64,000 bases of DNA from Rhizoctonia solani (GCF_016906535.1 NC_057373.1:2976001-3040000); one strand, 5' to 3'. Positions 46,182-58,857 are shown, numbered from the stretch's first letter. The notes: generated from the sequence alone by a model not told the origin. Program-made: numbers and translations.

Positions 46182-47050
46182 TCAAAACCGTAAATTAGAT
46201 TCAGTCGACGGAGCCGCCCCATAACCGAGTTTTACATACGACTCTGTAGTTTCAGAGGACTTCAGCGAAACTTCGAACACGTCGAGGGCTTCGCCTGAAA
46301 GAAAGGCTTCATTTTCTTGCGATTCTTCCCGAGGGAGAGGAACGTAAACAAACGAGTAATCCAAGAGGATCCCTGCTAGTGGTACTTGCACATAGGGGCT
46401 AAGGTTAGAACTGGGTAGCACCAAGACAGAAGGTACATCAGATACACGTTTATCGGGGCGAGTTTCTCCAGAGGGCTCAGTCAAATGATCCCGTATGTAT
46501 GATAATAGCAAAACAAGTGGCTCGGGTAAGGATTCTAGCACTTGGGGTGGTTTATCCAACGAGATTAGCGTTACATCCTCCACTTTAATCGATGCACAGT
46601 AAGGTGGCCGGTGATCTGACACTGGGTCAGAATCAAAAGGCCTTGATCCGTTTAGTTTGTGAGAAAGCATCATCCAGTTAACGAAGAAGATATCCCCGCT
46701 CAAAGAATCAAAAATCACAAAGGTGTGCATGCAGCCTGGGAGATCCTTCTGTAAATGGAACAAATGAATCAATGAAAGATCATGAGAAACAAGTTCCATA
46801 TGCATCACTTTTCTGAGATTGTCGATTAGGTATGGAAGCGTGTGTTGCGGGGATGGAATTCGACAAAAGTCAACCAGACAGGCAGTCCTTTATCGGATGC
46901 ATTAGTGTCAAATTAGATATCTAAATGATATATCAATATACACGCCTTATTCCCAGACACACGAGTGAGATATCCTGGGATAAACGACGAATGGCTTGCA
47001 AGGATGGTCGATCTCGTCGTGATGATGGTTTGAGCGATTCCACGATGCAT
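46182..47050 (-). CDS. Hypothetical protein, DUF4504 (C1orf74-like) candidate
   Basis: The main exon reads from about 46880 to TGA at 46182 with strong coding character: T-A-C-L-V-D-F-C-R-I-P, F-V-I-F-D-S-L-S-G-D-I-F-F-V-N-W, P-L-V-L-L-L-S-Y-I-R-D-H and V-P-L-A-G-I-L-L-D-Y-S-F-V-Y. The last segment resembles the conserved G-x-x-x-x-Y-x-x-x-Y motif of UPF0739/DUF4504 proteins, of unknown function; this is a weak match made by eye. A possible first exon (M-H-R-G-I-A-Q, ATG at 47050) joins only through a poor donor (GTCTGG), so the start is uncertain. Confidence 0.45.
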
Positions 47051-47816
47051 CCGTAAACGGCGACGCTGGTAGTATGAAATATTGATTTCATTTCCCAATC
47101 GGAGTAGTTCACTGGATGATTTGAATCTCCGATAGGTTATGTGCGTCAACTACCGGGATCGTGTCTGAGGAAAGAAGGGTGACGACAGATGGTCACGTGC
47201 AACTAACTAAGTGGCTATATCGCATATACAAACAACCAAATACATAGTAATTGATACGGTATCGATATCAAAGGTAGTTGAGATCGTCCGATATGAATGA
47301 GCTGAGGTAGTTCTACCCCTTTGACCAGAGCCGGAGCTAGCCGTGATTTAAACATACACCATTCAACAATCACATACGATATATCTATACACAGTCCAAA
47401 TCACATCATTATCGTGGTATATGCATAGTATCTGATCAGTCAAGATGATGGTACTGGATACCCGTCATCTTGGTGCCTCGGTAGCATCATGGTTAATTTG
47501 GTAGCGGGCTCTAACCTTCCACAGATACAGTACATGGGGGTTTTAGGTTACGTATTGGTATGCAAAGCTCGTGATATGCCTGTCAGTACCACCTCATCCA
47601 ACGCCGTGGGGCAGACGGGAATCGATGGCTTATTGGGTTGCCAGGTGGATGTTCGCAGAAATCAATCGATCATCGTTTGCACAGGTCGTAGATATCTTTA
47701 TGATAAGACATCTCTCCCACTCAGATACGATTCGGACATCTGTCAGATTTGTATCGGTAAATTCATAATTAGGACGAAAATTTATCGTGTGTCGAGAGCC
47801 ATTGTTGCATCGGGCG
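47051..47816. other. intergenic, overlapping open frames without support
   Basis: Plus frame 47489-47842 and minus frame 47630-47956 overlap and neither has a motif. Probably spacer and 3' flank. Confidence 0.4.
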
Positions 47817-48160
47817 TCATGCATAGAGCTGCAATAGCATAGCCTGAAAAAAAGCTGCGCGTTCACGTTAGATACCTGTACACCGCTGTAGAAGCCTTGG
47901 GCATAGTCCCATCCAATTCGAGTACTGAAGTAGCACGGCGAAAGTACAGTTAGCAAGGAAAAATCCCAGCATACATACCCTCAAAACGAATTGGTCAGGC
48001 CAATATGCCTCAGATGATGGGCACACCTCCATGTCGATCAAACTTGCAAGTATGTTACGTAGCTCGCATATATGGGGTCCAAACCACGCATGTATTGACG
48101 TAGAGGCGAAGAGCAATCCTTCTTGAGTCTCGAATAGAACCACGGTGATCTGGAAGCCAG
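47817..48160 (-). CDS. Unrecognised minus-strand gene, 3' part
   Basis: Three segments join well: about 47981-48157 (I-T-V-V-L-F-E-T-Q-E-G-L-L-F-A-S, then W-F-G-P-H-I-C-E-L-R-N), an exon of about 50 bases (T-R-I-G-W-D-Y-A-Q-G-F-Y-S-G-V-Q) between intron ends CTTCAG and GTATCT, and a short last exon A-M-L-L-Q-L-Y-A ending TGA at 47817. The first exons towards 48290 are not resolved. It lies just downstream of the Dbp3 gene on the same strand. No family recognised. Confidence 0.35.
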
Positions 48161-48290
48161 TGGTCGATCACACAGATCATCGTGGCATAGAACAAACGTG
48201 AGATTCAGATGCGTATGACGCAAGGTATAGGATGATCTACATGAGCAAGAGCGATCCATATGCTGGCCATTGATAAACATGTATCAACTG

Positions 48291-50488
48291 TTAAAATTTG
48301 ATCTTTTTGGGAGCTGCGTCGGCAGGAATGTCATCTCTGAAGAATGCGCCGTAAGCGCCATGTGTTTTCTTTTTGATGGTCATCGGGAACTGAATGGATG
48401 CGGTTATCAGCGTTTAGTTCCAAGTACATCTTGTCAAAGTGTTATCGCGGTGCGTACCTTCTTTAGGGGGTCGGCGTCAAAGCCGTTGTCTTTCAAAACT
48501 CGTGCAAACTCGCCAGCAAGAGCACGTTCATGGTCAGCACCGGTGAAGAATGTGACGCTTTTGCCACTCTTTCCTCCGCGCCCTGAAGCGAATTGTGAGA
48601 ATACAGATCGTCAGATGATGCGTGGGAGCATACCCGTTCTTCCAATCCGATGAATATACTCCTCAACTGTCAGCGGAAACGTGTAGTTGATCACTGCTTT
48701 GACCTCCGGAATATCCAATCCTCTTGCCGCTACGTCAGTGGCCACTAATAGTGTCGTTTTTGCGGTCTTGAAATCTTCAAGCGCCTTCATGCGTTGTGAC
48801 TGGCTTAGATCGCCATGAATGGACAGAGCGTAGAACCCTCTCGACCCAAGCGACTGAGTAACGCGGTCGCATTCTTTCTTGTATAATGCAAAAATCAACA
48901 CTCTGTCAGGGCTGGAGGCGTTTGGTTTGTGTCCGAGCTCTTTGAGCCGCTGAATCAACCGGCGATCTTTTTCGCGCACATCGTCGAAGACCTCGACAAC
49001 TTCAATTAGAACCCATTTTGTCAGTCAAGCACACTGGTTAGTGTGAGAAATTGATGCGAACCTTGTTCGACACGACTGTTGGCCTGGAGCTCATCTTTCC
49101 CAACAGTCACACGGACAGGATCTCTCTGGAACGTGCTTGCCAGGCGTCGTACAGATTCGGGCCAAGTAGCACTGACTATTACAGTTATGTCAGCCAGTGT
49201 TTTAATCACCTGGACCAATCTCGTACGTACACATCAACGTCTGCCGCTTCTCCATGGGCGCTGTCTTCTCGATAATAGATCGAATATCATTCTCAAACCC
49301 TTTATCTAACATGCGGTCTGCTTCATCTAGCACGAGGTAGGTTACCCTATTCAAATGGCGGTTAAGTCCATAAATGAAAGCCACGCGATTTAACTTACCG
49401 GCTGAGATCACATACTCCTTCCTCAACAAAATCCTTTAGACGTCCGGGTGTTCCAACCACTATACGAGTTGTCCGCCCATCGCCATTTTGAGACAATAGG
49501 GCTTTACGCTGTCCATCTTTAGGTTCACCACCGTATAGACATACACTGCCTATCCCAAAAGGTGTGCCCAACTCATGTAAGGTCTGTTGAGTTTGAATAG
49601 CAAGTTCGCGAGTTGGTGCAACGACCAGTACTGTGACCTCGGTCGTCCCAGACTGCTTTTTCGACTTTTTCGACTTTTTGGAGCCCTGCTCTGCAGGAGC
49701 TGCGGAAGATGAGAGTATGTGTTGTAATGCAGGGAGACCGAAAGCCAGGGTTTTACCACTACAAGGGTATAACCAATAAGCTTTGGTGAAAGTTGGGAGA
49801 CATAGGGATATGCTCCTTACCTTCCCGTCTCGGCGATTCCTACGACATCATTACCCCTCAGTGAAGCCGGCCAAGAGCACGCCTGAATAAAGGATGGCTC
49901 CTTGAATTTGTCCGTCGCTTTTATTAATCGGTCATCTACCCCAAAGGACGCAAGCTGAGAGAACTTGAGAATTGGAACCACCTCCCCAGATGGGGACTGT
50001 ATAGTAATGTTGTTCTTGGCAAGATAAGCGGAGACCTCGGAGGAAGTTGGGGTAGAAGAGCCTGAAACCGAAGCAGTAGGTGGAGGGGTCGGCAGAGGCG
50101 CATCCACCACAGGAGTAGGATTCTGAGAGCTAGATTGGGCAAGAGCCTCGCGTTGCGCTCGTTTCTCCGCTTTCCTCTTCTTGCGCTCTTCTTTAGACTC
50201 CTTAGCTGGCTCCACAATTGTGTTCTCCTCCGCCGCTGGTACAGGATCGGCACCAGCCTCTCTCTTTCGTCGTTTGCGCTCCGCCTTGTCGATATTGGTA
50301 TCCTCCTCCGGAGATGTATCACTGGACTTTTTGCGCTTCTTCTTGTCTTTCTTGGATAGTTCCTGAGTATCCTCGTTGGTCATAACGGTATCTTCAGCAT
50401 TGGTAGTGGCATCCTCGGTCTTCGACTTGGACTTTTTGGATTTCTTGCTGTGAGATGCCACGATTATATCAGATTCTACTGAAGTCAT
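48291..50488 (-). CDS. DBP3: DEAD-box ATP-dependent RNA helicase Dbp3 (ribosome biogenesis)
   Basis: Nucleolar helicase acting in 60S pre-rRNA processing. The first 150 residues are Lys/Ser-rich with several K-K-S-K and K-K-R-K-K stretches. Helicase motifs follow in order: F-K-E-P-S-F-I-Q (Q motif), A-E-T-G-S-G-K-T (I), A-P-T-R-E-L-A (Ia), T-P-G-R (Ib), D-E-A-D (II), S-A-T-W-P (III), [10 protein letters not shown] (V) and H-R-I-G-R-T-G (VI). The C-terminus G-A-Y-G-A-F-F-R and I-K-F matches Dbp3. About 8 exons. The Lys-rich N-terminus and H-G-A-Y-G tail separate it from Dbp2. The start is the Met followed by T-S-V-E-S-D at 50488; the upstream open frame lacks the family. Confidence 0.92.
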
Positions 50489-50754
50489 ATTTTTATACCA
50501 AGAGTATGAGCCCACACACAAAGGCACAGACAGGGAACTGTGAGGGGTGTAGCGGTTAAAGTAAAGGATTAACCAATTTCGAGTGTAAACAAATCTCGAC
50601 CCAAATTTTGGTCGGTGATTAGATAACGTGATGTTTAGCGCCGATACTCCACTGCTGATCGACGGTCCAGCTCTGAATATAACATCGTCCAGGTTGAATC
50701 TATTTTCCTCACCACCCTCCGAGCCCAAGCTCTACATTCCTCGGAATCTCAACA

Positions 50755-52289
50755 ATGGCACAGAGTACCACGTCAAAAACTACTCATAACATTATCAAGT
50801 ATGCGTCTCACAAGGTTCCGCTGTCCGCTCAAGTTCCGACTAATGAAATCCAATGGTGGGTTCAATAGTATTTATGTTCTCCTGGGGTACAGTGAGGTCA
50901 TTACCTATTTATAAGGAAATCACACGAAGGGGAGCACCTTAGATTGACGATCGCAGTGACGGCCGTCCGCGCGCCAAGCGGATCTGGCACGCAGCCCATG
51001 GCAAGGCATGTGCTGAAAATCGTGTATCTCTCAGAGGATGTAGAGGAGAATCAAAACGCTTCGCAGAGTATGGCGAGCGAAGCTTTATTGGTGAGAATGG
51101 TTAAATTTAGGCGCATACATCTGGTGATCTCGTACCACACAGGAAAACTTGGATTTAACTTCCTTCTCAGAGATAAAGTATAGTGGTCGCGAATTGCCTC
51201 TGAAGGCTGTATACAAGAATCGATCGGTGGCTTTCCGGTACTTGTACCCTATGATTCAGGGCGGGAACACACCACAGGTTCATTCTTTCCGACCCGTCTC
51301 GCATACAGCTGCTGACCAGACGTGATTTAGACGTACCGACGTTTTCAAGTAACTTTCAAGACGGCGGACGATGCCTTGAACTTCATCGACTCGATAAAAT
51401 ATATATGCCCGTGTAGCACCGCTCGAGACCAGCGCCCAACAGAAACACACGTAACCGAGCAGGCGAACAGCACCCACTGCCCGCCTTTAGCTATGGTTAT
51501 TGAGGGTTCTGCTAAAACTGCCCCGCCCCGTCGCATAGCACCAATAAATCGTCCTATAACTCCATCTCGGATCTCTAATCCACCTTTACCAAGGAACGCG
51601 ACAACGTACAGGAAGAGTACGATGTTTGCCGACATGCTTAGTTCACCATCGTTGGGCACTGGAAACTCTCAAGCCAGAGGAGCGCCTGGCTCAAGCTCGG
51701 GTTCAAGTGCGTCGGGTGGGAAGAGCGCAAATCCCACTCAGGTAAAGCCGACCATGGATGAGGTTGTGATTGATCGAGGCGAACTGGTTGACGAGCCAAA
51801 TCACATAATTGTGGACGAGGGGCCATTGACAGAGCCCGGCAGGGCCGAGGCAACGAACATTTCACAGGTTGGTCGAGCAATCGCGCAACACGCACCCTCT
51901 CCAAACCAACCCGAGGAAACACAATTCAGTGCGCCGACGCGCGTTGGGACAAACCAATCAAGAGCTCATGTTCAAGTTTCAAGAGAGGGACAACAACTTC
52001 AGCCGAGAGCGATTGAAATTCTACACGCAGCCGAAGAAACCCCAGGGGAATCGACTAAGATCGTGCCCGGAATACGCCAACTGCGGGACGCCTCGGATAT
52101 TTACACAATGCCCTTTGACGAACTTCAACAACTTGTAGCGGAGGTCATAAGAGAGCCGGGGTTTCCAGAGTTGGTGAGTTCTGATATGTACTTAATAGGT
52201 AAAGAAAAAGGGTACAAGTGATGGTTTAACCCTGCATTGATGTGCCACAGGTTGGTCGAGTACACAAAATGTGGAAAGAAAAGGCCTAG
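50755..52289 (+). CDS. Hypothetical protein, possible Rec114-type meiotic recombination factor
   Basis: Five exons (50755-50855, 50916-51090, 51143-51277, 51331-52173, 52251-52289) join cleanly to 430 residues. The first 180 residues form an ordered region of alternating strands, with L-R-L-T-I-A-V-T-A-V, V-L-K-I-V-Y-L-S-E-D and the segment Y-R-R-F-Q-V-T-F-K-T-A-D-D-A-L-N-F-I-D followed by C-P-C. A disordered middle is followed by a C-terminal helical piece, M-P-F-D-E-L-Q-Q-L-V-A-E-V-I, then F-P-E-L-V and H-K-M-W. A PH-like N-terminus plus short C-terminal helices is the known layout of Rec114, a partner of Mei4 in Spo11 break formation; Rec114 diverges fast. This match is by layout and weak motif and needs a profile search. 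It is divergent from Dbp3, whose start lies 266 bases away. Confidence 0.5.
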
Positions 52290-52833
52290 TAGAGGCACAG
52301 CTCGCGACGACGGTGGACCGATGTTGAGTAGTGCGGAGATGCTGATATCCCGGGTCTGGACATTATCCTCGTTACCAACCGGCGATTGCGGATGGAAAGT
52401 GACTCCCGACGGCTGTGTCGTGTATTTGTGTGGAGATACCGATTTCGAATTCATTGTGTTTGCATCCGCTGATATTCAAATGGGGATGTTGTGTCAAGCG
52501 ACTTGTACTTGAGCTCCTCCCGGCCTCTGTGGTTTCGGCTGGCCTTGCCTGCTTCTATACACACGTAGTCGGTTTGCGTCTCGTGTTAAAATTGTATCTT
52601 TTCCCGCAAAGGTCTGTATTTTGCTCCTATTCTTTGTTTTCAGCCAAACTGAGACTTTTCGGGCCGTTGCCAGGTTTAGTGTCCGTTTCCGTGTGATAGG
52701 ACACGTCTATCGTTTGTGGAGTACCCCTATTCTTGCTTATAATTTTTGAGGTATGTGAAGAGCAGGATTAGTACTCTCCCACCACCGGCTGACACGGCCT
52801 TGGGTGACAGACAACTATTATCATTCCTTGACC
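52290..52833. other. intergenic, promoter of the large coiled-coil gene
   Basis: Short plus frames at 52415-52696 and 52237-52512 look like chance. A pyrimidine-rich tract precedes the start codon at 52834. Confidence 0.45.
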
Positions 52834-55800
52834 ATGGCTACGCGCCCTCCACTTCCCCATCATGGGTCTCACCCAGGCCCAGCGCGCCATCATCTCACTC
52901 GACTACACGTTCCTCAATCTATATCGATTTCTCCTGGATATTTCAGCGAACAAGCACTTTTTACTCCCGGCCCGAACACCGCACAAGTTAGCCAAGCCGC
53001 GTTTATGGCAAACAACTTCCCCCAAGGTCCCCAAACAGCCTTTCTTCTAAATACCCCAGGTCCCACACAAAGCACGTTTCTCGCGCAGCAACAGCAACCC
53101 CGGCCCGGACCTATGCACCGGCATCATGCCAGTATCGCAATGGGAATGCCTTTAACGCCAGGTGGCGGCGTATTTCAGCAGCAGCAGCAATCCCATTTTG
53201 CATCTATGGGCGCTCAAAATCCTCCACCAATGGGCGGCCTTGGTGTACCACCTTTTGTACCCAGATCCAGACGTACAATTAGCATTGGCGGCCCTCCCAA
53301 AGCAGTGTTGGGTGGCCCAAACAGGAAGACGAGTCCCTTGCCACCTACACCAGCTGGAGAGAATGCTCCTCCTCTTCCAGACGTAAAGAGGAAAAAATGC
53401 ACAGTCAGGTTACCACTGGAGTCGGATCAGGAACCCGAAGCTGACGCCGGGGATGCTGACGAATCTGCCAAGCGAACAAGGTCACTTTGGTCGAGAGAGC
53501 CTGTCCCACCTTCTCAGCTACCTCCCCAAGTTACGCTTGATGATCAGTTAGACATCATGTCCATGGAGCCGCACCCCGAGCATATCAAACAGGGGGAGAC
53601 ATTAGCTCCCAGAATCAACCTTTCCTCCAAGGTAAGCTAAACTACCGATATAACGGTTCGATTATGAATTGACAGCATGGTACGACAGATACACTGGGAT
53701 ATCATGCGCCAGGAAATAATAGAGCAGAAATTGGCCAAGCTGGGCGTCGAACGAGGGAGTGGCGCAGCATACTTGCCATCCCAGGCACATGGTCGCGCGT
53801 TCTCGGTGAGTGGCTTTCGACTCGCATCATCACATTGCATCACGCGTATTTGGTGATACGTGGTTTCAAGCGTGGTGATCAAGAATGGGTTGCTGATAAA
53901 TTCTTATCTGGGAACCAGATTTCTACTCCTGCGGACCCCAGTCTTTTGTTTTCCAAGCTCAATAAGCTTCAAGCATCCCAATCGCCCTCTTCGACATCGT
54001 CGCCCGGCCCCAACAGTCCGTTCTTCACCCAACCAAGATTACCTCAGCATGGTTACACCCAGTCACTTGCTGTTAAGCCTCAATTCGGATTCAGCCCACA
54101 ACTCAACGGAGCATTGGATCTTACAACTCAAAAATCACCCAACTTATCTACTTCCGTATCCATGGTCTCGGATAGTGAGAGCCAAGGTCCCATCCTCCAT
54201 GCACCTCAGGGAATCGTCCCCGTCCGGGCTACCGCTCTTTCCCGCCCTGACTTTATTCGTGGATTTGGATTAGACGTTACCGAAGAGGAGGATGAAGGTC
54301 AAGAGGACGAAGAAGCCGCGGACACACAGACCCCATCCGATGGAGACGAGAATGGCAGCAATGTGCATCACGATGCCAACGGTGGTTTCACCCAGGCCTT
54401 TGGACAGCCGTTCCCAGTCAAACCTGCTCCTCTTGCTCATAGCCAGCCCGAACCCACAGCTGACGAGGAGGACGCGGACGACGAGGGCGACGATTCAATG
54501 ACTGCAGCAGCCCACAGCAGACATCACTCGCGCCACCTTTCTCATGCTTCTCTTCGATCCTTGGGGAGGCGTACAATGTCTGAGGAACCGCCGGCGAGTC
54601 GCGGCGTGCGCGAGGAAGATCTGCCTGAAGGCGAATCGGAATATGAACAATCTCAGGCTCGTTCCGCTGTTGAGACTTGGGATATGCCAAATGATACTCC
54701 AGAAGTTGCTGAGTCCGATTCTGGTCACTACGAAGAGGGTCTTGATGGGGTAGCTGACTGGACTGGATCGGATACAGAGGTGAGTGTTTACGGCATATAT
54801 GATATCTACTTGCTGATGTTATCTTGCCTTGCAGAGCACTGGCGAATGGTCCAATCCTTCCGACGAGGAGCGAGCGCGTGAGGAACGCAGGTTGCGCAAG
54901 ATGAACCGTAGGCAAGATAGCGTCAACGTCCCCCGACGAATCCCCGAATTTCCTCATCCTCCACATGTCCCTGCTGAGCCATACGTGCCTATGCGCGTGG
55001 AGCGTGCCCAATCGGAAGACATCGTATCCAATCCCAGCGAGGAGGGATTCGTACACATTCAGACACATGAAGATGGTCATCTACACCAATCAGGCAACCT
55101 AAGCCCTCGTCCGTTCCGACCTTTGCCTCCCGTTCCTCAATCGGCTTCCCATTCGCGCCAGCCATCCGCAAACCTGATTTTCAATCACCCTGGAAGTGCA
55201 GAGTTGCGACACGTAGAAAGCGGCCCGCACAGCCGTGGCCAAAGCTTGGTCAGTCAACCCGGAGCCAATCGGGATGCTCTCAACCCACTTGCGAAACCTT
55301 TTGTATTTGGATCTATTCGAGGCAGCTCGACTTCGTCCATACCTATTTCACAACCCGTGCGCGGAAGCGTCGGCTCTCCCTCGGAGTTTGGCCCCATTGC
55401 TCCTCCCCCTGGTGCTCATTCGCGACAAGCTTCTGTTTCGACCGCCGCACCTGCGCCAACCACCACCAAGCTCAATGCCGGTGCTGTGGAATTCAAGCCC
55501 AGCGGAGGGATGTTCTCCAACGCGTCATTCACTTTCAAGCTCCCACCGGGTGTTCCTACTCTTGCCTTTGGTTCCGGAGACTCTACTTCGCGCCATTCCC
55601 TAGTCGAGCCACCCCTCCAATCGCCAGCCCGCGCCACCCAAGGCCGCGAGAAGCGCCAACGCAGGATATCAGATGGCGTTGGTCTCGAAAACACGGAGCT
55701 CGACTCTCCAGTCGAGCCTATGCAAAAAGATACTCCTGGCCGAGATAACATCGCTACATGGCGTTACCCTCAACCTGTTGGAAGCCCAGCTGTTGTCCTC

Positions 55801-58800
55801 AAGACGGAAACCACCATACCCAAGCCCATGCTCAACCCGGCCGCCAAACCATTCTCATTTAATGGCCCGACCACATTATCCCGAGCGACCTTGCCTGCGG
55901 ATACCCCTCAGCCGTCAGTCATTGCGCCGGTCGAAAAGACGCCTCTCTCCATCTTTGCTCCTCAGAGCAAACGCGCAACGTTGCCTGAGTTTGCACTCCC
56001 ATCCACCGGGAACACCGTTCCTGCTTCCGTATTCAAATCATTGGTCCAAAGCGATGGTCCAACTCGTCCAACTGTTCGCTCCAGACTCAGCTCCCGGGAA
56101 GCATTCGAGGCACACTCCAACCGACCCTCGCTCGACGACATCAACGTGCCTTCTATCTCATCACGCAAAACCTCGAAACCGATCCTTACCGTCCAGAACC
56201 CGAATACGCCTCCACAGCCGACTACCGACGTCTTTGGACCGATACACTCATCGGCGCAAAAACCATTATCCAAGTCACCTATCCCAGGATTCCTCAAGCT
56301 TGGTCCTCCACCTCGTCGTCCATCCCCCTCGCCTGCCAAGAGCCGTTTGTTCTCTCCAAACCTTGTTCCATCATCGCCTTCAGACATTGGCGCGGGTGAC
56401 TCCGACATTCAAACTGCAGTCCAGAACGCCCTCGATGCGAAACTGGACTCTTGGCGCAAAGAGCTAACTGGCTCCCTGGCTGGCGTCCGCGATTCAAAGG
56501 AGACCCGCAAGGTCAACAACTTGAGCGGTCCCTCTGAACTTGATTTGGAGTTGATTCGCAGTACGATCGAGTCTGGGCAAGTCACCACACGCTCGATGCT
56601 CCAACGTGAACTTGGTACGATGATGGAGCGAATGGATTTGATCTCTGCGGCCCAGGTTCCTCATACCTTGGATTCGTCTCGTATCGCCGAGGGTCTAGGC
56701 TCGAGTGTTCTGCAACCACTTGCTCAACTTTCCTCTCAGATCTCATCATTGCAAGAAAACATTCATCAGCAGAAAGCTGCAGCTCAGCAAGATCTCCTTG
56801 AGCAATTGACTTCTGCACTTCGTCCACATCTCGAGGCTGCTCGTGCGGTGCCTATCGACACAGAAGCACTCACTATTCAACTCTCCCAGGCTGTCAAGCC
56901 ACATATTTCGCAGCTTATCGACCTTGCTTCTGATAAACGCGAGACTGCTACCCTCATCGTTCAGCACTTGACTCCAGCCTTGAACAACATACAGCCACCA
57001 AAAATTGATGTCAATAACCTCGCCACGCAGATTGCTTTGGCCCTTAAATCGGCTATTCCACCTCCTACCGACCCACATGTGATCAAAGAGCATGTTGCTG
57101 ACTTGGTGGTCGAGCGACTTGACTCGCGCCTTGCAGTTCGTGATAGCTCTTACAATACGGAAGCTATCTCGAAGAGGGTTATGGAGGCATTAGTTCCAAT
57201 CCTTCAGCCCACTGAGCTTGCATCGGCCGTAACCAAGATCGATGAGATGGCCAAGCACCAGGAAAGCGTGTTACTAAAGACTCAAGACTTGCTCAAGGCC
57301 CAGGAAGTGCAGTCCGCAGGGCTTGGTGGTCTCCCCAAGTCCTTGGAAGAGGCCATTGCTACGCTCAAGTCTTCTCATACTGAGTTTATCGAAAAGCTTC
57401 GCTCGTTTACACCGCTAGACGAGGTGCAGAAGATTGGGGAAACCAACCTCGAGTTACACACCCAACTTGGGAATGCCCGTGCTGCCCACGCACAGGTTTG
57501 TGGCGAGAAGGACGTGCTTGCGGATCGCCTACGAGCTGCAGAGCAGGAGCTAGCCAGCTTGCGTGCTGCCGCTGCTGAACGCGAGTCAACTTCAACTTCT
57601 CAAGCTACCGAACTTTCGTCCCTCAAGGTTAAAGAAGCATCAGCTCAAGCTGCTCTCTCCGAGTCTCAGGTCAAGCTTGAAAGGTCGGAATCACTTCTCC
57701 GTGTCAATCAGGACCGTATCGCATCTCTTGAAAAGACCAACGACGAACAGAATCAGCAGAATCATGAGCTTCAGTTGAAGGTGCGTAGACACTTGCGCTC
57801 ATTTGTCAGTTATTAACATCCAAGATAGGTGAATACGCTAGAGCTACAAGTCACCTATGCGACTCGGGATCTTGAGTCGTCGAAACGAATTGTTTCTCAG
57901 CTCGAAACTCAGCGAAACAACCTTATGGCTCAGCAGAAGCACTGGGATGACTTGCGCCGGACCGCTGAACGTGTTGAGAACCTTTGCCAACAGATGGAGC
58001 GTGAAGACTCGGAAGAGGTAGTTGAGCTCAAGCGCACGGTGGATGAAAATAAGATACTCCAGGGCGAGCACGCGTACCTCAAGAAGCGTTACGATGAACA
58101 AGAGCGTCGCATTGCTGATTTCACTCGAGGTCAACAAACTGCGAAGCAAACAATAACTCAGGCTCAACAACAGGCCGCTGAGTGGGAACGACGGGCAAAA
58201 GAAGCCGACACTGAGCTCGATACCTATCGTTCGCGTGCCGAAGAGCTTGAAGATGCCAACACTCGGTTACACCAGGACTTCACGCAGTTGCAGCTCAAAG
58301 TCAAGGATCTAACTGAAACTGAAGAGAAGCAGAAAGTAAGTCGAGTGATGCTTAGGCTGCATGAGCGGTGACTTACTCCATACTTATAGCAACAAAACCA
58401 AACCATGCAAAACCAGATTGTGGCACTAGAGCATCAACTCGATGCCCTCAAGACGGAGCTTGCGGAAACCGCTCGGCCCCAGACCCCGGTTGCACCCATC
58501 CCCCAGCGCAACGGTGTTGTGACTGGTCTTCCGGTCGGGCTGCCTAGGTCGATATCTCGTCTCTCCCAGGGAACACCAGTGTATACCCCGACTCGACAGG
58601 GTCCCGTGGTATCGCTGCACGGGACCAACGGGTTGACCAACGGGAAGTTGGACCTCGCTAGTGAACCTACAAGCGCATCGTCATCTGAAGGAGTATGGGC
58701 ATCTATGCATGCCCCTTCCAACGATGGGCTTGCTCCTCCCCAGACCCCTCGCCCAAGCCATGCACGGCAAGCCCAACACCATCGCCCCCGTGTACCGTCA

Positions 58801-58857
58801 CCAACCCACAGTGTCGTCTCTTCAATGACACGCGATGAGGATGGCTGGTACAGCTAA
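52834..58857 (+). CDS. Very large Pro/Ser-rich disordered and coiled-coil protein (1914 residues)
   Basis: Six exons join in frame: 52834-53631, 53689-53805, 53871-54779, 54835-57780, 57829-58335 and 58390-58857. The first 230 residues are Pro/Gln/Gly-rich, with poly-Gln tracts. A short conserved-looking patch, I-H-W-D-I-M-R-Q-E-I-I-E-Q-K-L (exon 2) and R-G-D-Q-E-W-V-A-D-K-F (exon 3), may be a folded element. Acidic and Ser-rich stretches fill residues 400-750. From about 1140 there are amphipathic repeats, and a long coiled coil of Glu/Gln/Leu heptads from roughly 1450 to 1790, ending in a Pro/Ser tail. It may be a scaffold, tether or spindle/cell-end protein; I recognise no named family. 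No TM or signal peptide. An upstream Met in the same frame (52804) is possible. Confidence 0.8.

Noticed and set aside
50489..50728. N-terminal extension of Dbp3 in the same open frame
   Set aside because: The Met at 50488 gives the usual Lys-rich Dbp3 start; the upstream part has no family resemblance and runs into the promoter of the divergent gene.
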